Shown: piece after piece, positions 53,288-62,769 of the stretch | Layout: each line of letters begins with the position of its first letter | Position numbering within the stretch: position 1 is the first letter of the stretch | DNA from: Actinoallomurus bryophytorum | GTDB lineage: Bacteria > Actinomycetota > Actinomycetes > Streptosporangiales > Streptosporangiaceae | Assembly: GCF_006716425.1 (NCBI RefSeq) | Contig: NZ_VFOZ01000001.1 | Span: 2,914,001 to 2,978,000, forward strand | Reading direction: 5' to 3' | Length of the DNA stretch: 64,000 nt | Translations under genes and position numbers: made by a program | The notes under the pieces: model-generated | Databases searched by the model: none | Told to the model about the DNA's origin: nothing | What the model saw: the letters and a program-made list of their open reading frames with translations, nothing else

Positions 53288-55219
53288 TCACTCCTCGGTG
53301 TGCACCGCCGGACGGTGCCCGGCGAGGCGGAACGTGAACTCCAGCGAGCGCCACTCGCCGTCCACGCGGCGCCCGTCGGGTGCCGGCCCGTTCCGCGGGA
53401 CGTAGTCGACCACCAGGGCCTCCTTGACGCCGAACACGGCGTCGGAGTCCAGGTACGCGCCTCCGGCGACGAACAGCTGGGTGACCAGCCGCTGGAAGCC
53501 GGGCGCCGTGATCATGAAGTGGAGGTGCGGCGCCCGGTACTCGTGCCGGCCCGCCGCCTCGAGCAGCCGGCCGACCGGGCCGTCGACGGGAATCGGGTAC
53601 TCCGAGGGCAGGATCGACCAGAACCTCAGCCGCCCGTCGGCGTCGCCGCGCAGCCGGGCGCGCAGTACGGGACCGTCCAGGTCGGGCAGCTGGACGTCGT
53701 AGAAGCCGTCCTCGTTGGACTGCCACACGTCGACCACGGCACCCGGGACCGGGGCTCCGTCCAGGTCGGTGATCCGGATGTCGGCCCACAGCGGCGTCCC
53801 GTGCAGCCCGCCGGAGATGTCCGCGCCCTGCGCCATCTCGGGCGGACCCTCGACGTAGAACGGCCCGAGCACCGCCGACGGTGTCGTGTCGGGGGTACGG
53901 GAGTTGGTCAGCTGGTCGACCATGCTGGACACGCCCAGGACGTCCGACAGCAGCACGAACTCCTGCCGCGTGGCGCTGGAGATCTGGCCGGTACGGGTGA
54001 GGAAGTCGATGGCGTGGCGCCACTCGTCCTCGGTGACGTCATTGGCGGTCACGAAGTGGTGCAGGTGCCGTACGAGATCGGCCAGCAGCCGCCCGGTCCT
54101 CGGGTCCGGCGCGTGGTCGAAGGTGGCCACGACCTGTTCGGTGAGCCCGGACGGGCGCCGTGGCTCGGGGCGGCGCCCGGCCCAGGCGTCGCGCAGCAGG
54201 CCCGTGACCTCCTCGGCCGTCGCCTCGCGTGGGCCCGCGTACGGCGTGGCGAGTTCGGCCGCGCGGGGCAGGTCCGCCTCCGCCATGCCCAGTGACCGCA
54301 GTGCGGTCGGCCCGTTCAGCCGGGTGACCAGGTCGAACATCCCGGTCGGCGCGTCGGTGACGCCGAGCGCGGCGGCGATGCGGTCCATGACCTCCGGGAC
54401 CGCGGGCGCGTTGTAGGCCATGACGTGCGGCAGCACGACCGTGTGCGTCTCGGAGTGCGGCAGGCCGAACGAGCCGCCCAGCGTGTGGCACAGCTTGTGG
54501 TGCAACCCCGAGCCCACCGTTCCGAGACAGACGCCCGCCTGCCAGGCCGCCTGCAACGCGTCGGCGCGCGCCTCACGGTCCGCCGGATCGGCGGCGATAC
54601 GGGGAAGGGCGCGCGCCATCCGGGCGATCGCGTCCACGGCCATCTCGTCGGTGAGCGGGCCCGCCTGGGGTGAGTACAGCGCCTCCACCGCGTGCGCGAG
54701 CGCGTTGACGCCGCTGGTGACCGACAGGGCCACGGGCAGGTCCAGCGTCAGGTCGACGTCGTAGATGACGGTCTCGGGCAGCACCGAGGGCGAGGACCGG
54801 GTGGTCTTGCGACCGTCGGCCGTCTGCCCGACGACCGGGGTGACCTCCGATCCCGCGTACGTCGTGGGCAGGACGATCTGCGGGAGATCGGTGCGGAGCG
54901 CCAGCGCCTTGGCCAGGCCCGTGGTCGAGCCGCCGCCGACGGCCACCAGGCAGTCCGCCGCGTGCTCCTGTGCGACGCGCAGCGCACGCTCGGTCGCCTC
55001 GACCGGGGTGTGCATCGCCGCGCCGTCGAACCCGGCCACGGCCATCGGCCCGAGCGCCTCGCGTACGCGCCCGGCCGCCGCCGCCAGCCGCGGGCCGCTG
55101 AGCACCAGCGCGCGTGAACGGCCCAGCCGCGCGACCTCGTCGCGGACCTGACCGGCCGTGCCGGCCCCGAAGACCACCCGTGACGGGTGGGAGGTGTAGA
55201 CGAAGGACCGCATCCGCAT
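53288..55219 (-). CDS. Fused maleylacetate reductase - hydroxyquinol 1,2-dioxygenase
   Basis: 643 aa from the ATG at 55219. Residues 1-355 are an iron-type alcohol dehydrogenase fold of the maleylacetate reductase group (VAVGGGSTTGLAKALALRTD; PTTYAGSEVTPVVG; LHHKLCHTLGGSFGLPHSET). Residues about 360-643 are an intradiol dioxygenase with a hydroxyquinol-type N-terminal helical part (MVDQLTNSRTPDTTPSAVLG), then GPFYVEG. Probable Fe(III) ligands are Tyr507, Tyr541, His565 and His567 (RAPHLHFMI). The two enzymes act in order: hydroxyquinol to maleylacetate, then to 3-oxoadipate. Fusion would channel the unstable product. Normally they are separate genes; there is no stop or frameshift at the joint. 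Confidence 0.93.
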   Translation of the reverse strand: MRMRSFVYTSHPSRVVFGAGTAGQVRDEVARLGRSRALVLSGPRLAAAAGRVREALGPMAVAGFDGAAMHTPVEATERALRVAQEHAADCLVAVGGGSTTGLAKALALRTDLPQIVLPTTYAGSEVTPVVGQTADGRKTTRSSPSVLPETVIYDVDLTLDLPVALSVTSGVNALAHAVEALYSPQAGPLTDEMAVDAIARMARALPRIAADPADREARADALQAAWQAGVCLGTVGSGLHHKLCHTLGGSFGLPHSETHTVVLPHVMAYNAPAVPEVMDRIAAALGVTDAPTGMFDLVTRLNGPTALRSLGMAEADLPRAAELATPYAGPREATAEEVTGLLRDAWAGRRPEPRRPSGLTEQVVATFDHAPDPRTGRLLADLVRHLHHFVTANDVTEDEWRHAIDFLTRTGQISSATRQEFVLLSDVLGVSSMVDQLTNSRTPDTTPSAVLGPFYVEGPPEMAQGADISGGLHGTPLWADIRITDLDGAPVPGAVVDVWQSNEDGFYDVQLPDLDGPVLRARLRGDADGRLRFWSILPSEYPIPVDGPVGRLLEAAGRHEYRAPHLHFMITAPGFQRLVTQLFVAGGAYLDSDAVFGVKEALVVDYVPRNGPAPDGRRVDGEWRSLEFTFRLAGHRPAVHTEE

Positions 55220-55330
55220 CGCCCGTCCTGTTGCCGGAACGCCGTTGCGGCAAGTATCGGACCGGCCCGGATGGATTTCCTGCACGTCCGTGCTGCCGCG
55301 GCTGCACGAAACCCGCACGCGGCGCAGGGG

Positions 55331-56200
55331 TCAGCCGGTGCGGCGCAGCGCGGCCGGCGTCGTGCCGAGGTGGGCGCGCATCACGCGCGTCAGGTGTTCC
55401 TGGTGCGAGAAACCGCACGCGATCGCGACGTCGGCGATGGGCAGCGTGCCGGTGCGCAGCATCCGCCCGGCCTGTTCGACCCGGAGCCGCAGGAGGAACC
55501 GGTGGGGGCTGAGGCCGGTCGTCGCCTTGAACCGCCGGGAGAACTGGCTGACGCTCAGCCCGGCGACCGCGGCCATGTCCGCCAGCGGTATCGGCTCGGC
55601 CAGACGCGCCTCGAGCAACTCGCGTACCGCGGCGAACCCCTGCCCGGTCAGGCCCGCCGGCGAGGGCGGCTCCCGTTGCTCCACGGAGCAGCGGCGCGCC
55701 AGCTGCGCGGCGAGCATGCAGCGGAGCTGGTCGACGTAGGTCAGCGCGGAGGGCTCCCAGCCGCGCAGAGCCCCGTCGAGGGACAGCACGAGCTGTTCGA
55801 GCAGCGGATCGGAGGCCCCGAACTCCTCGCCGAGCTCGACGGGACGGCCCGCGCCGCTCGCCTCCTGCACGGCCGCGTCACTGACGTAGACGTGGACGGT
55901 GTCCAGCTCGCCGCCGAGCTCCACGGTCAGGTCCTTGCCGGCGGGGTGCACGAACATCCCGCCGGAGGGAATCCGCCGCGAGCGTGTCAGGCCGTACCGC
56001 CCGCGCCGTACGGTGACCGGCCCGGTGAGATGCAGGATCAGCAGATGGCTGCTCGCCGCGTCGAACGCGGCCCGGTACGGAAGCTCGTGCTGGGTCGAGA
56101 CGTACATCTGCTGCCAGCCGAGTCCCGCGCTGGTCCGCTCCGGATGGATCCAGGGCTGGCGGAGGATGCCGCCCGTGTCACGGAGGCCCAGCTCTGCCAT
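55331..56200 (-). CDS. AraC-family transcriptional regulator
   Basis: 289 aa, ATG at 56200. The N-terminal cupin-like ligand domain (RIPSGGMFVHPAGKDLTVEL) is followed by two helix-turn-helix units at 185-285 (IPLADMAAVAGLSVSQFSRR; LPIADVAIACGFSHQEHLTR). It lies 111 bp upstream of the fusion gene on the same strand and most likely activates the catabolic operon in response to its aromatic substrate. Confidence 0.9.
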   Translation of the reverse strand: MAELGLRDTGGILRQPWIHPERTSAGLGWQQMYVSTQHELPYRAAFDAASSHLLILHLTGPVTVRRGRYGLTRSRRIPSGGMFVHPAGKDLTVELGGELDTVHVYVSDAAVQEASGAGRPVELGEEFGASDPLLEQLVLSLDGALRGWEPSALTYVDQLRCMLAAQLARRCSVEQREPPSPAGLTGQGFAAVRELLEARLAEPIPLADMAAVAGLSVSQFSRRFKATTGLSPHRFLLRLRVEQAGRMLRTGTLPIADVAIACGFSHQEHLTRVMRAHLGTTPAALRRTG

Positions 56201-56224
56201 CGCTCCGACCCCCTTCCACGCCGG

Positions 56225-58168
56225 TCAGATGTCGACCTGCTGTCCCATGACGACGGTACGCGGCTCAGGAAGGCCGAAGTACTCCGCCGGGCTCGCCGCG
56301 TTGTTGGCCAGCGCGAGGAACAGCCGCTTGCGCCACATGCGCATGCCGGGAGCGTGGGTGAGGCGCAGGGTCACCCGGGACACGAAGTAGGAGGCCTGGT
56401 CCGGGTCGAGGTCGAGCTCGCCACCGAGCTCTCCCCGTGCCGCGGCCGCCTGGCGCAGTGCCGACGCGAGGTTCTGCTCGTCCTGGAAGCCGTACCGGAC
56501 GGTGAGGTGGAGGATGCCGTCGTCGCGGTAGCCGAGGTCGTCGACGGAGATGCGGTCCGCCTCCGGGATGTGCGGCACGTTCTGCGCGAGTGCCGAGACG
56601 ATCACGACGTGCTCGTGCACGACGTGGTTGTGCTCGACGTTCGCGCGCAGCGCCAGCGGAGTGGTCTCCTTCGTCGGGTGGGGGAAGACCGCGGTCCCGG
56701 GCACACGGGTGACCTTCGTCTCGCGCAGCTTCTCCACGAACGCCGGCAGCGGCCCTTCGCGCTCCGTCCGCCGGGCCGTGACGATCTGACGGCCCCGCTC
56801 CCAGGTCTTCATGATCGTGAACACCGAGACCGCGATCAGCAACGGCAGCCAGCCGCCGTGCAGGACCTTGGTGAGGTTCGCCGCGAAGTAGGTGAGCTCG
56901 GCGCCCCCGATCACGACCGCGGCCAGCACGACCTTCCACATGGCCCACTTCCAGTGCACCCGCGCCACGGTCAGGAACAGGGTGGTGGTGATGAGGAACG
57001 TGCCGGTGACCGCCACGCCGTACGCCGTGGCCAGGCGTTCGGACGAACGGAACCCCAGCATCAGCACCAGCACGCCGACGTACAGGATCCAGTTGACGGC
57101 GGGTACGTACACCTGGCCGACCTCGTGCGGTGAGGTGTGCCGGATCCGCAGGTACGGCAGGAATCCCAGGCGTACCGCCTGCCGTGACACCGAGAAGGCC
57201 CCGGTGATCACCGCCTGCGAGGCGATCACGGTCGCGACCGTCGCCAGCACCACCATCGGGAGGCGCGCCCAGCCGGGGAACAGCAGGAAGAACGGTGACG
57301 TGTGGTTCGCCGGGTGACGCAGGATCAGCGCGCCCTGGCCGAGGTAGTTCAGCGTCAGCGCGGGGAAGACGACCGCGAACCAGGCGCGCCGGATGGGCTT
57401 GCGGCCGAAGTGACCCATGTCGGCGTACAGGGCCTCGGCACCGGTGATCGCCAGCACGACCGCGCCCATCGCGATGAACGCGATGTAGGGATGGTCGAAC
57501 ACGAAGGCGCCGACGTACGTGGGTGACAGCCCGGCCAGGATGCGCGGCTGCCGGACGACCTCGTTCAGTCCCCCGGCTGCGAGTGCCGCGAACCAAACCA
57601 CCATCACCGGCCCGAACAGGCTCCCGACCCGGTGCGTGCCCCACCGCTGCGCGACGAACAGCAGGGTCAGGATCGTCGCGGCGACGGGGACGACCACATG
57701 GGAGAGGCTGGGCGCGGCGACCTTGAGTCCTTCCACCGCGGACAGCACCGAGATCGCCGGCGTGATCACGCTGTCGCCGTAGAACAGCGAGGCGCCGAAC
57801 ACCCCGAGCGCCATCAGCGCGACCGCCCTGCCGCGTACGTCGCCCAGCACCCTGCGCACCAGGGCGGCCAGCGCCATCACGCCACCCTCACCGTCGTTGT
57901 CGGCGCGCAGGATGAACAGGACGTACTTCACCGACACGACCAGCGTGATCGTCCAGAAGACCGTCGAGATGACGCCGTACACGTCACCGCTCGTCGGGCG
58001 GACCGCGCCGTTGTCGATCGAGAACACCGTCTGCAGCGCGTACAGCGGGCTGGTGCCGATGTCGCCGTAGACGACGCCGAGCGCCCCCAGCAACAGCGCC
58101 AGACTCGCCGACCGGCCGGCGGACGGGCTCGAGGAGGAGGCCGAGGTCTCGGCATCGGGCTCTGTCAT
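56225..58168 (-). CDS. kup: Kup-type potassium uptake transporter
   Basis: 647 aa from the ATG at 58168; a longer start at 58198 is less likely. About twelve membrane helices after an Asp/Ser-rich lead. Characteristic segments are GALGVVYGDIGTSPLYALQT, ADNDGEGGVMALAALVRR, GDSVITPAISVLSAVEGLKV and SVSRQAVRLGFLPYLRI. The C-terminal cytoplasmic domain ends AEYFGLPEPRTVVMGQQVDI. Kup imports K+ with protons at low K+ or acidic pH. It ends 24 bp past the AraC start on the same strand. Confidence 0.95.
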   Translation of the reverse strand: MTEPDAETSASSSSPSAGRSASLALLLGALGVVYGDIGTSPLYALQTVFSIDNGAVRPTSGDVYGVISTVFWTITLVVSVKYVLFILRADNDGEGGVMALAALVRRVLGDVRGRAVALMALGVFGASLFYGDSVITPAISVLSAVEGLKVAAPSLSHVVVPVAATILTLLFVAQRWGTHRVGSLFGPVMVVWFAALAAGGLNEVVRQPRILAGLSPTYVGAFVFDHPYIAFIAMGAVVLAITGAEALYADMGHFGRKPIRRAWFAVVFPALTLNYLGQGALILRHPANHTSPFFLLFPGWARLPMVVLATVATVIASQAVITGAFSVSRQAVRLGFLPYLRIRHTSPHEVGQVYVPAVNWILYVGVLVLMLGFRSSERLATAYGVAVTGTFLITTTLFLTVARVHWKWAMWKVVLAAVVIGGAELTYFAANLTKVLHGGWLPLLIAVSVFTIMKTWERGRQIVTARRTEREGPLPAFVEKLRETKVTRVPGTAVFPHPTKETTPLALRANVEHNHVVHEHVVIVSALAQNVPHIPEADRISVDDLGYRDDGILHLTVRYGFQDEQNLASALRQAAAARGELGGELDLDPDQASYFVSRVTLRLTHAPGMRMWRKRLFLALANNAASPAEYFGLPEPRTVVMGQQVDI

Positions 58169-58260
58169 ACCGGCATGCCTACCGGAACAGCACCCCAACG
58201 ACCAACATCGGGGCCGGTGACCGCCCGTTCGGACCCCGCCACGTGATCACGGGACGGGCT

Positions 58261-59250
58261 CTAGGTGTCCGTGTCCCAGCCCTGGCGAGCGATCCTGAGA
58301 AAGTTACCGCCGAGGATGCCGGCGATGGCCTCATCGGGGTATCCGCGATCGGCGAGAGCGGCCGCGACGGGTGGGAGCGCCTCCGGTTCGACGAAGCGGA
58401 TCGGTCCCCAGCGCCGGTAGCTTTCGGGGAACAGCTCCGGGTTGTCGCTGAGCTCCTGGTTGAAGTCGGCGAGATCGAAGGGGTAGTCGGTGCCGATCCC
58501 GACATGCTCCGGTCCCACGATCTCCACCGCGTGGTCGATGTGGCGGATCACCGCGTCGACGCTGACGTCGTTGGGCCCGAGGAAGATCCCCACACCGGTG
58601 ATGCCGATCACCCCGCCGGTCGCGGCGCAGGCCCTCGCCTGTTCGTCAGTGATGTTGCGCTCGTGCTCCCACACCGACCGCATGCAGGTGTGGCTGTAGA
58701 TGACCGGGCGGGTGGAGACCTCACACAGGTCCAGTCCGGTACGCGCGCTGCAGTGCGAGCCGTCGGCGACCATGCCGACCTGGTTCATCTCCCGCACCAG
58801 CGCGCGTCCGTACGCGGTGAGGCCGCCGTCGGCGGTGTCCATACACCCCGAGCCCGCCTCGTTCCGGTAGTTGTAGGTGGGCAGGAGCGTCCGCACTCCG
58901 AGGCGGTGGTAGCGCTCGACGAGTTCGAGACGCCCCTCCAGCGGGTTCGCGTCTTCCAGGTCGAAGGCCACGGCCAGCCGGCCGGACGCACGCGCCGCGT
59001 CCACGTCGTCCGCCGAGCTCGCGAGCGAAAGACGCTCGTCCGCGGCGACCTGCCGCCGGAACGAGTCCAGCACCCGGAGCGTCGAGTCCGTGTCGTTCGG
59101 CCGGTAGCCGACGTTGACCGAGACGAAGCTCGCCCCGGCGTCGCGGAAGCGCAGCAACCGCCCGACGTCGGCATCGGGTGTCAGCGGCAGGGCGCAGTGC
59201 TGGTCCCACAGCAGCGGTGGCAGGTCGGGGGCGGGGTCTGGTCGCGTCAC
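58261..59250 (-). CDS. Membrane-dipeptidase family (M19) zinc peptidase
   Basis: 329 aa from a GTG at 59250. Metal ligands are recognisable: DQHCA (D-x-H, residues 16-18), the Glu in FDLEDANPLEG, DGSHCSART and IYSHTCMRS, with GTDYPFD near the end of the barrel. M19 enzymes cut dipeptides, including those with D-residues. No signal peptide, so it is probably cytoplasmic. It begins 3 nt after the stop of an MFS gene, forming an import-and-hydrolyse operon. Confidence 0.88.
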   Translation of the reverse strand: MTRPDPAPDLPPLLWDQHCALPLTPDADVGRLLRFRDAGASFVSVNVGYRPNDTDSTLRVLDSFRRQVAADERLSLASSADDVDAARASGRLAVAFDLEDANPLEGRLELVERYHRLGVRTLLPTYNYRNEAGSGCMDTADGGLTAYGRALVREMNQVGMVADGSHCSARTGLDLCEVSTRPVIYSHTCMRSVWEHERNITDEQARACAATGGVIGITGVGIFLGPNDVSVDAVIRHIDHAVEIVGPEHVGIGTDYPFDLADFNQELSDNPELFPESYRRWGPIRFVEPEALPPVAAALADRGYPDEAIAGILGGNFLRIARQGWDTDT

Positions 59251-59253
59251 CGG

Positions 59254-60477
59254 TCATACCTCCGAGGGGGCGGATTCGAATGATCTCTTCCCCGCGCGCG
59301 CCCCGCCACGCGTGAGCGGGAGGACGCTGATCGTCGCGAGGGCGGTCAGCGCGAAGGCGCCGGGGTAGCCGGTGTGGACCGCGAGCAAGCCGAAGCCGAT
59401 GGAGCCCAGCCCGTACCCGGAGTCGTAGGCGATGTTCCACACGGCACTCACCGCGCCGTAGCCCGTCGGGCGCACCCGGTCGAACATCGCCGCCAGGCTC
59501 GCGCTCTGCGCGGCGCCGAAGCCGGCGCCGAAGAGCACCATGCCGACCATCACCGCGGCCGGGTTCCTCACCAGGACCAGCGCGAGCATCCCCACGGCCG
59601 CGACGAGTACGGCGGGCGCCAGCAGCCGGGCCGCGCCGTGGCGGTCGCCGTACCGGCCGGCCCACCAGCGGGACGCGGTCGCCGCCACGGCCTGGACGAG
59701 CAGGGCGAGCACGGCGACGTCACCGGTGGCACCGCCCACCGCGGCGGGGACGAACGTGGTGACGATTCCGGCCGCCATCGCGGTGGCGGAGAAGACGACC
59801 GAGGGCCGGGCGAGGGCCGGGGTCCGCAGCCCTGCGAGGACCCCGAGTGACCGTCCCGGCTCCTGCCTCGCCTCTCCGCGTGGCAGGCAGAGCACCGCGA
59901 CGACGCCGGCCAGTGTGGTCACGGCTCCCGCGACGAAGACCGGCGTGTAGCCGACCCGGTTCGCGAGCCAGACGCCCAGGGGAAGCGCGACCACCGCCGG
60001 TACGGTCGCCACGACCCCGGACAGGCCGAGCCCCTCCCCGCGACGCGACGCCGGGACCAGCTCGGCGACCAGTGCGCCGACGGTCACGACCATGATCGCG
60101 AAACCCACGCCGCGTACGACGCAGACGACCAGGATCGCGGTCAGGCCCGAGGCGCCCGGCAGTGCCAGAGCCGGGGCCCCGAGGAGGACGAGACCGGTGG
60201 TCAGCACCGGTCGCCGGCCGTACCGGGCGACCAGGGCCGGCGTGACCAGCTCAGCGGCCACCGTGGACAGCATCAGCGCACCGGTGGACATCCCGGCCCC
60301 GACACCGCCGACACCGATCGACGTGGCGAACAGCGGCACCACGGAGAGCAGGAGGTAGAAGCCGGTCATCGCGCCGAAGTTGGTGAGGAACACCAGGACC
60401 AGCGGCAGTGTCAGAAGTCGTGGCCGGGGCGCGACGCTCGCCGGCGCGTCGGCTGTGATGTCCATGCATGCGGTCAT
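59254..60477 (-). CDS. MFS transporter, co-transcribed with the dipeptidase
   Basis: 407 aa from the ATG at 60477 (second in-frame ATG at 60465). About twelve membrane helices. Motif A is ELVTPALVARYGRRPVLTTG after helix two, with FLTNFGAMTGFYLLLSVVPL at helix one. Motif LVPASRRGEGLGLSGVVATV lies near the middle. It may import or export the dipeptidase substrate or be an efflux pump; the 3-nt gap to the dipeptidase argues for a linked role. Confidence 0.88.
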   Translation of the reverse strand: MTACMDITADAPASVAPRPRLLTLPLVLVFLTNFGAMTGFYLLLSVVPLFATSIGVGGVGAGMSTGALMLSTVAAELVTPALVARYGRRPVLTTGLVLLGAPALALPGASGLTAILVVCVVRGVGFAIMVVTVGALVAELVPASRRGEGLGLSGVVATVPAVVALPLGVWLANRVGYTPVFVAGAVTTLAGVVAVLCLPRGEARQEPGRSLGVLAGLRTPALARPSVVFSATAMAAGIVTTFVPAAVGGATGDVAVLALLVQAVAATASRWWAGRYGDRHGAARLLAPAVLVAAVGMLALVLVRNPAAVMVGMVLFGAGFGAAQSASLAAMFDRVRPTGYGAVSAVWNIAYDSGYGLGSIGFGLLAVHTGYPGAFALTALATISVLPLTRGGARAGKRSFESAPSEV

Positions 60478-60634
60478 GCTGTGACCGTAAGCCCCAGGTG
60501 GACCTGTGCTGAGGTCCAATCTCGGCACGGTCGAGCGGACCGATTCGGAGACACTCCCGGCCGGCCGCAGCGGCGGGGCGGCCGGCCGTCCACAGCTCGC
60601 CGGACTCAGTGCCCTTCGACTCCGGCGATGGAAC

Positions 60635-60754
60635 TCAGTACACGTACTCGCACGGCTCGCCGATGTTGGTGTAACCGCCCATCCCGCTCTGCCATGCGAC
60701 CGCGCAGTACTCGCCCGGACCGAGTCGCTGCCACGCGATGTTGTTGCCTCGATG
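60635..60754 (-). pseudogene. C-terminal fragment of a small secreted-type protein
   Basis: A 39-codon minus-strand frame between two stops reads IAWQRLGPGEYCAVAWQSG then GGYTNIGEPCEYVY. The two Cys and aromatic residues resemble short extracellular peptides, but no start codon or signal peptide precedes it. It sits in the 288-bp gap 60478-60765, where nothing else is seen. Probably a decayed gene. Confidence 0.3.
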
Positions 60755-60765
60755 TCAGGCCGCTG

Positions 60766-61320
60766 TCACACGGCCGGGACCACCGGCTGGTAGGAGAGGA
60801 TGACGACGCCCGAGTCGAGCACCCGGGTGTCCAGCAGCCGCAGCTCGGCGCTCTCACCCTGGCCGAACAGCATGTCCGCGGTGGTCCCGACGCCGGCGAA
60901 GGCAGGGTGCACCCACAGGTGGAGCTCGTCGAGCAGGCCGTACTTCAGCAGGGTCCGCGCGACCGGGCCGAACCCGTGCATCAGGATGTCGCCGCCGGGC
61001 TCCTTCTTGAGCCTGATGACCTCCTCCAGCAGGTCGCCGTCGATGATCTGTGAATTGGTCCACTCGGCCTTGTCCAGAGTGGATGAGACGACGTATTTCG
61101 GCATGCTGTTGATCTTCTCGGCGTACGTGCCGTCGCGCTTGGACCACGCGTTCGCGTAGCCCTCGTAGGTCCCGCGGCCCATCAGCATGGCGCCACTCGC
61201 GAGCAGTTGTTCGGTGGCGATCCGGTCCGTTTCGCCATCGACGTACTTGAAATGCCATGCCTCCATGTGGTTGATGACTCCATCGAGACTGACGAAGGTC
61301 GAGTTGATAACGCGTCGCAT
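60766..61320 (-). CDS. Dihydrofolate-reductase-like (RibD C-terminal) protein
   Basis: 184 aa, ATG at 61320, with GAGGAG upstream. The pattern is MRRVINSTFVSLDGVINHME, LLASGAMLMGRGTYEGYANA, ILMHGFGPVARTLLKYGLLD and ELHLWVHPAFAGVG, as in actinobacterial 'dihydrofolate reductase family' proteins with an NADPH-binding fold. Biological reduction substrate unknown. It follows the FAD oxidase gene after 26 bp on the same strand and is likely co-expressed. Confidence 0.88.
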   Translation of the reverse strand: MRRVINSTFVSLDGVINHMEAWHFKYVDGETDRIATEQLLASGAMLMGRGTYEGYANAWSKRDGTYAEKINSMPKYVVSSTLDKAEWTNSQIIDGDLLEEVIRLKKEPGGDILMHGFGPVARTLLKYGLLDELHLWVHPAFAGVGTTADMLFGQGESAELRLLDTRVLDSGVVILSYQPVVPAV

Positions 61321-61346
61321 GTCGTTTCTCCTCGTGCGGTGGTCCG

Positions 61347-62696
61347 CTATGCGCGGCCGGGTCTGATGTTGTGGTTCAGGTGGAACACGTTGTGCGGGTC
61401 GAAGGCGTTCTTGAGCACCGTCAGCCGGGCGAGCTTGCCGGGCGGGTACGCGCGGCGGACCCCCTCGGCTCCTTCGTCGCTGAGGACGTTGACGTAGGCG
61501 CCGGTGGCGTACGGCTCGAGCTCCGCGGCGGCGCGCCGCGCCGCTCCCATGCGCGTCCGGTCCTCGGCGGGCTCGCTCCACCTGGCCGCACATACGTACT
61601 CGAACAGCGTGTTCCGGTGGCTGAACGCGGCGTCCTGGTCGGGCACGTCCGCGATGGCGCCGCCATAGGCCTGGAGTGAAACGCTCGGCAGGCCGGCGTC
61701 CCCCGCCGCGACCCCCCGCCGCAGGAAGGCCTCGATCGCCGCGTCGGGGAACCCGCCCAGATAGTGCCCCTTCCAGTACCGGCGGCTGGTGTGGCCCTGG
61801 ACGCTGTCGTCGACGCGCTGCAGCTCCAGATAGGACGGTTCCGCGACGCGCTCGGACACCGGACGGCCGAGGGCGCGCATCTCCGGCAACAGCAGCCGCC
61901 CCTGTCCGGGGTCGCCCACCCAGACGAAACCGGCCCTGACAAGACCGTCGCCGCCGACGGAGGCGGTGAAGGTGGCCTGTCGTGGCGCCCGTGCGTTCAG
62001 GTCCCGCCACGCGCGCAGCGCGGGCAGTGCCCGGTCGAGCGGGAAGGTGTACTCGGCGACGAGGGCACGCGTTCCGACGGGGTGCAGCCGGAACTCGAAC
62101 TCGGTGACGATGCCGAAGTTGCCGCCTCCGCCGCGCAGCCCCCAGAACAACTCCGGGTTCTCGGTACGGCTCGCGCGCACCACGTCGCCGTCCGCGGTCA
62201 CCATGGTGAACGACACCACGTTGTCGCAGGTGAGGCCGTACTGCCGGGCAAGCCACCCCATGCCGCCACCCAGAGTGAGGCCGCCGACTCCGGTATGGGA
62301 GACGTTGCCCGCCGTCGTCGCCAGGCCGTACCGCTGCACCTCACGGTCCAGCGCGCCCAGCAGCGCACCGCCCTGAACCCACGCCCGGCGCCGCACCGGA
62401 TCGACCCGCACCCCGCCCATCGGCCTCAGATCGACCATCAGACCCTCCTCGGGGACGGCCAGCCCGACGATGCTGTGGCCGCCGCAGCGTACGCCGAGCT
62501 CCAGATCCAGCTCACGCGCCGTACGCACCGCGGCCACCACGTCGCCGACGCTCGCGCAGCGGACGACCATACGGGGCCGCCGGTCCACCATCGCGTTCCA
62601 GACCGACCGCGCCTCGTCGTAGCCCGCCTCGCCCGGCAGGACCAGTCGCCCGTCGAGCCGTTCGTGGATCGCCGTGACGTTCGATGAATCCGTCAT
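61347..62696 (-). CDS. FAD-linked oxidase (berberine-bridge-enzyme-like)
   Basis: 449 aa, ATG at 62696. The PCMH FAD domain contains RCGGHSIVG, where His74 should bind FAD covalently. The second covalent residue of bicovalent enzymes (Cys in G-x-C) is Val here (GNVSHTGVGGLTLGGGMGWL), so the enzyme is probably monocovalent. The C-terminal BBE motif is KNAFDPHNVFHLNHNI. No signal peptide. Such enzymes oxidise sugars or secondary metabolites. The DHFR-like gene follows it in the same operon. Confidence 0.92.
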   Translation of the reverse strand: MTDSSNVTAIHERLDGRLVLPGEAGYDEARSVWNAMVDRRPRMVVRCASVGDVVAAVRTARELDLELGVRCGGHSIVGLAVPEEGLMVDLRPMGGVRVDPVRRRAWVQGGALLGALDREVQRYGLATTAGNVSHTGVGGLTLGGGMGWLARQYGLTCDNVVSFTMVTADGDVVRASRTENPELFWGLRGGGGNFGIVTEFEFRLHPVGTRALVAEYTFPLDRALPALRAWRDLNARAPRQATFTASVGGDGLVRAGFVWVGDPGQGRLLLPEMRALGRPVSERVAEPSYLELQRVDDSVQGHTSRRYWKGHYLGGFPDAAIEAFLRRGVAAGDAGLPSVSLQAYGGAIADVPDQDAAFSHRNTLFEYVCAARWSEPAEDRTRMGAARRAAAELEPYATGAYVNVLSDEGAEGVRRAYPPGKLARLTVLKNAFDPHNVFHLNHNIRPGRA

Positions 62697-62769
62697 CGCG
62701 GTCTCCTTTCACGATCGAATGCCGAGATCGCGCCATGTCCACAGGGTTGCGGTCCGGGCACTCGCGTCA

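Noticed and set aside
51608-54295. 895-aa plus-strand open frame
   Set aside because: Antisense to the monooxygenase and fusion genes, which have full catalytic motifs; composition is a GC-frame artefact.
55187-57133. 648-aa plus-strand open frame
   Set aside because: Antisense to the AraC and Kup genes; low-complexity His/Arg/Val sequence without motifs.
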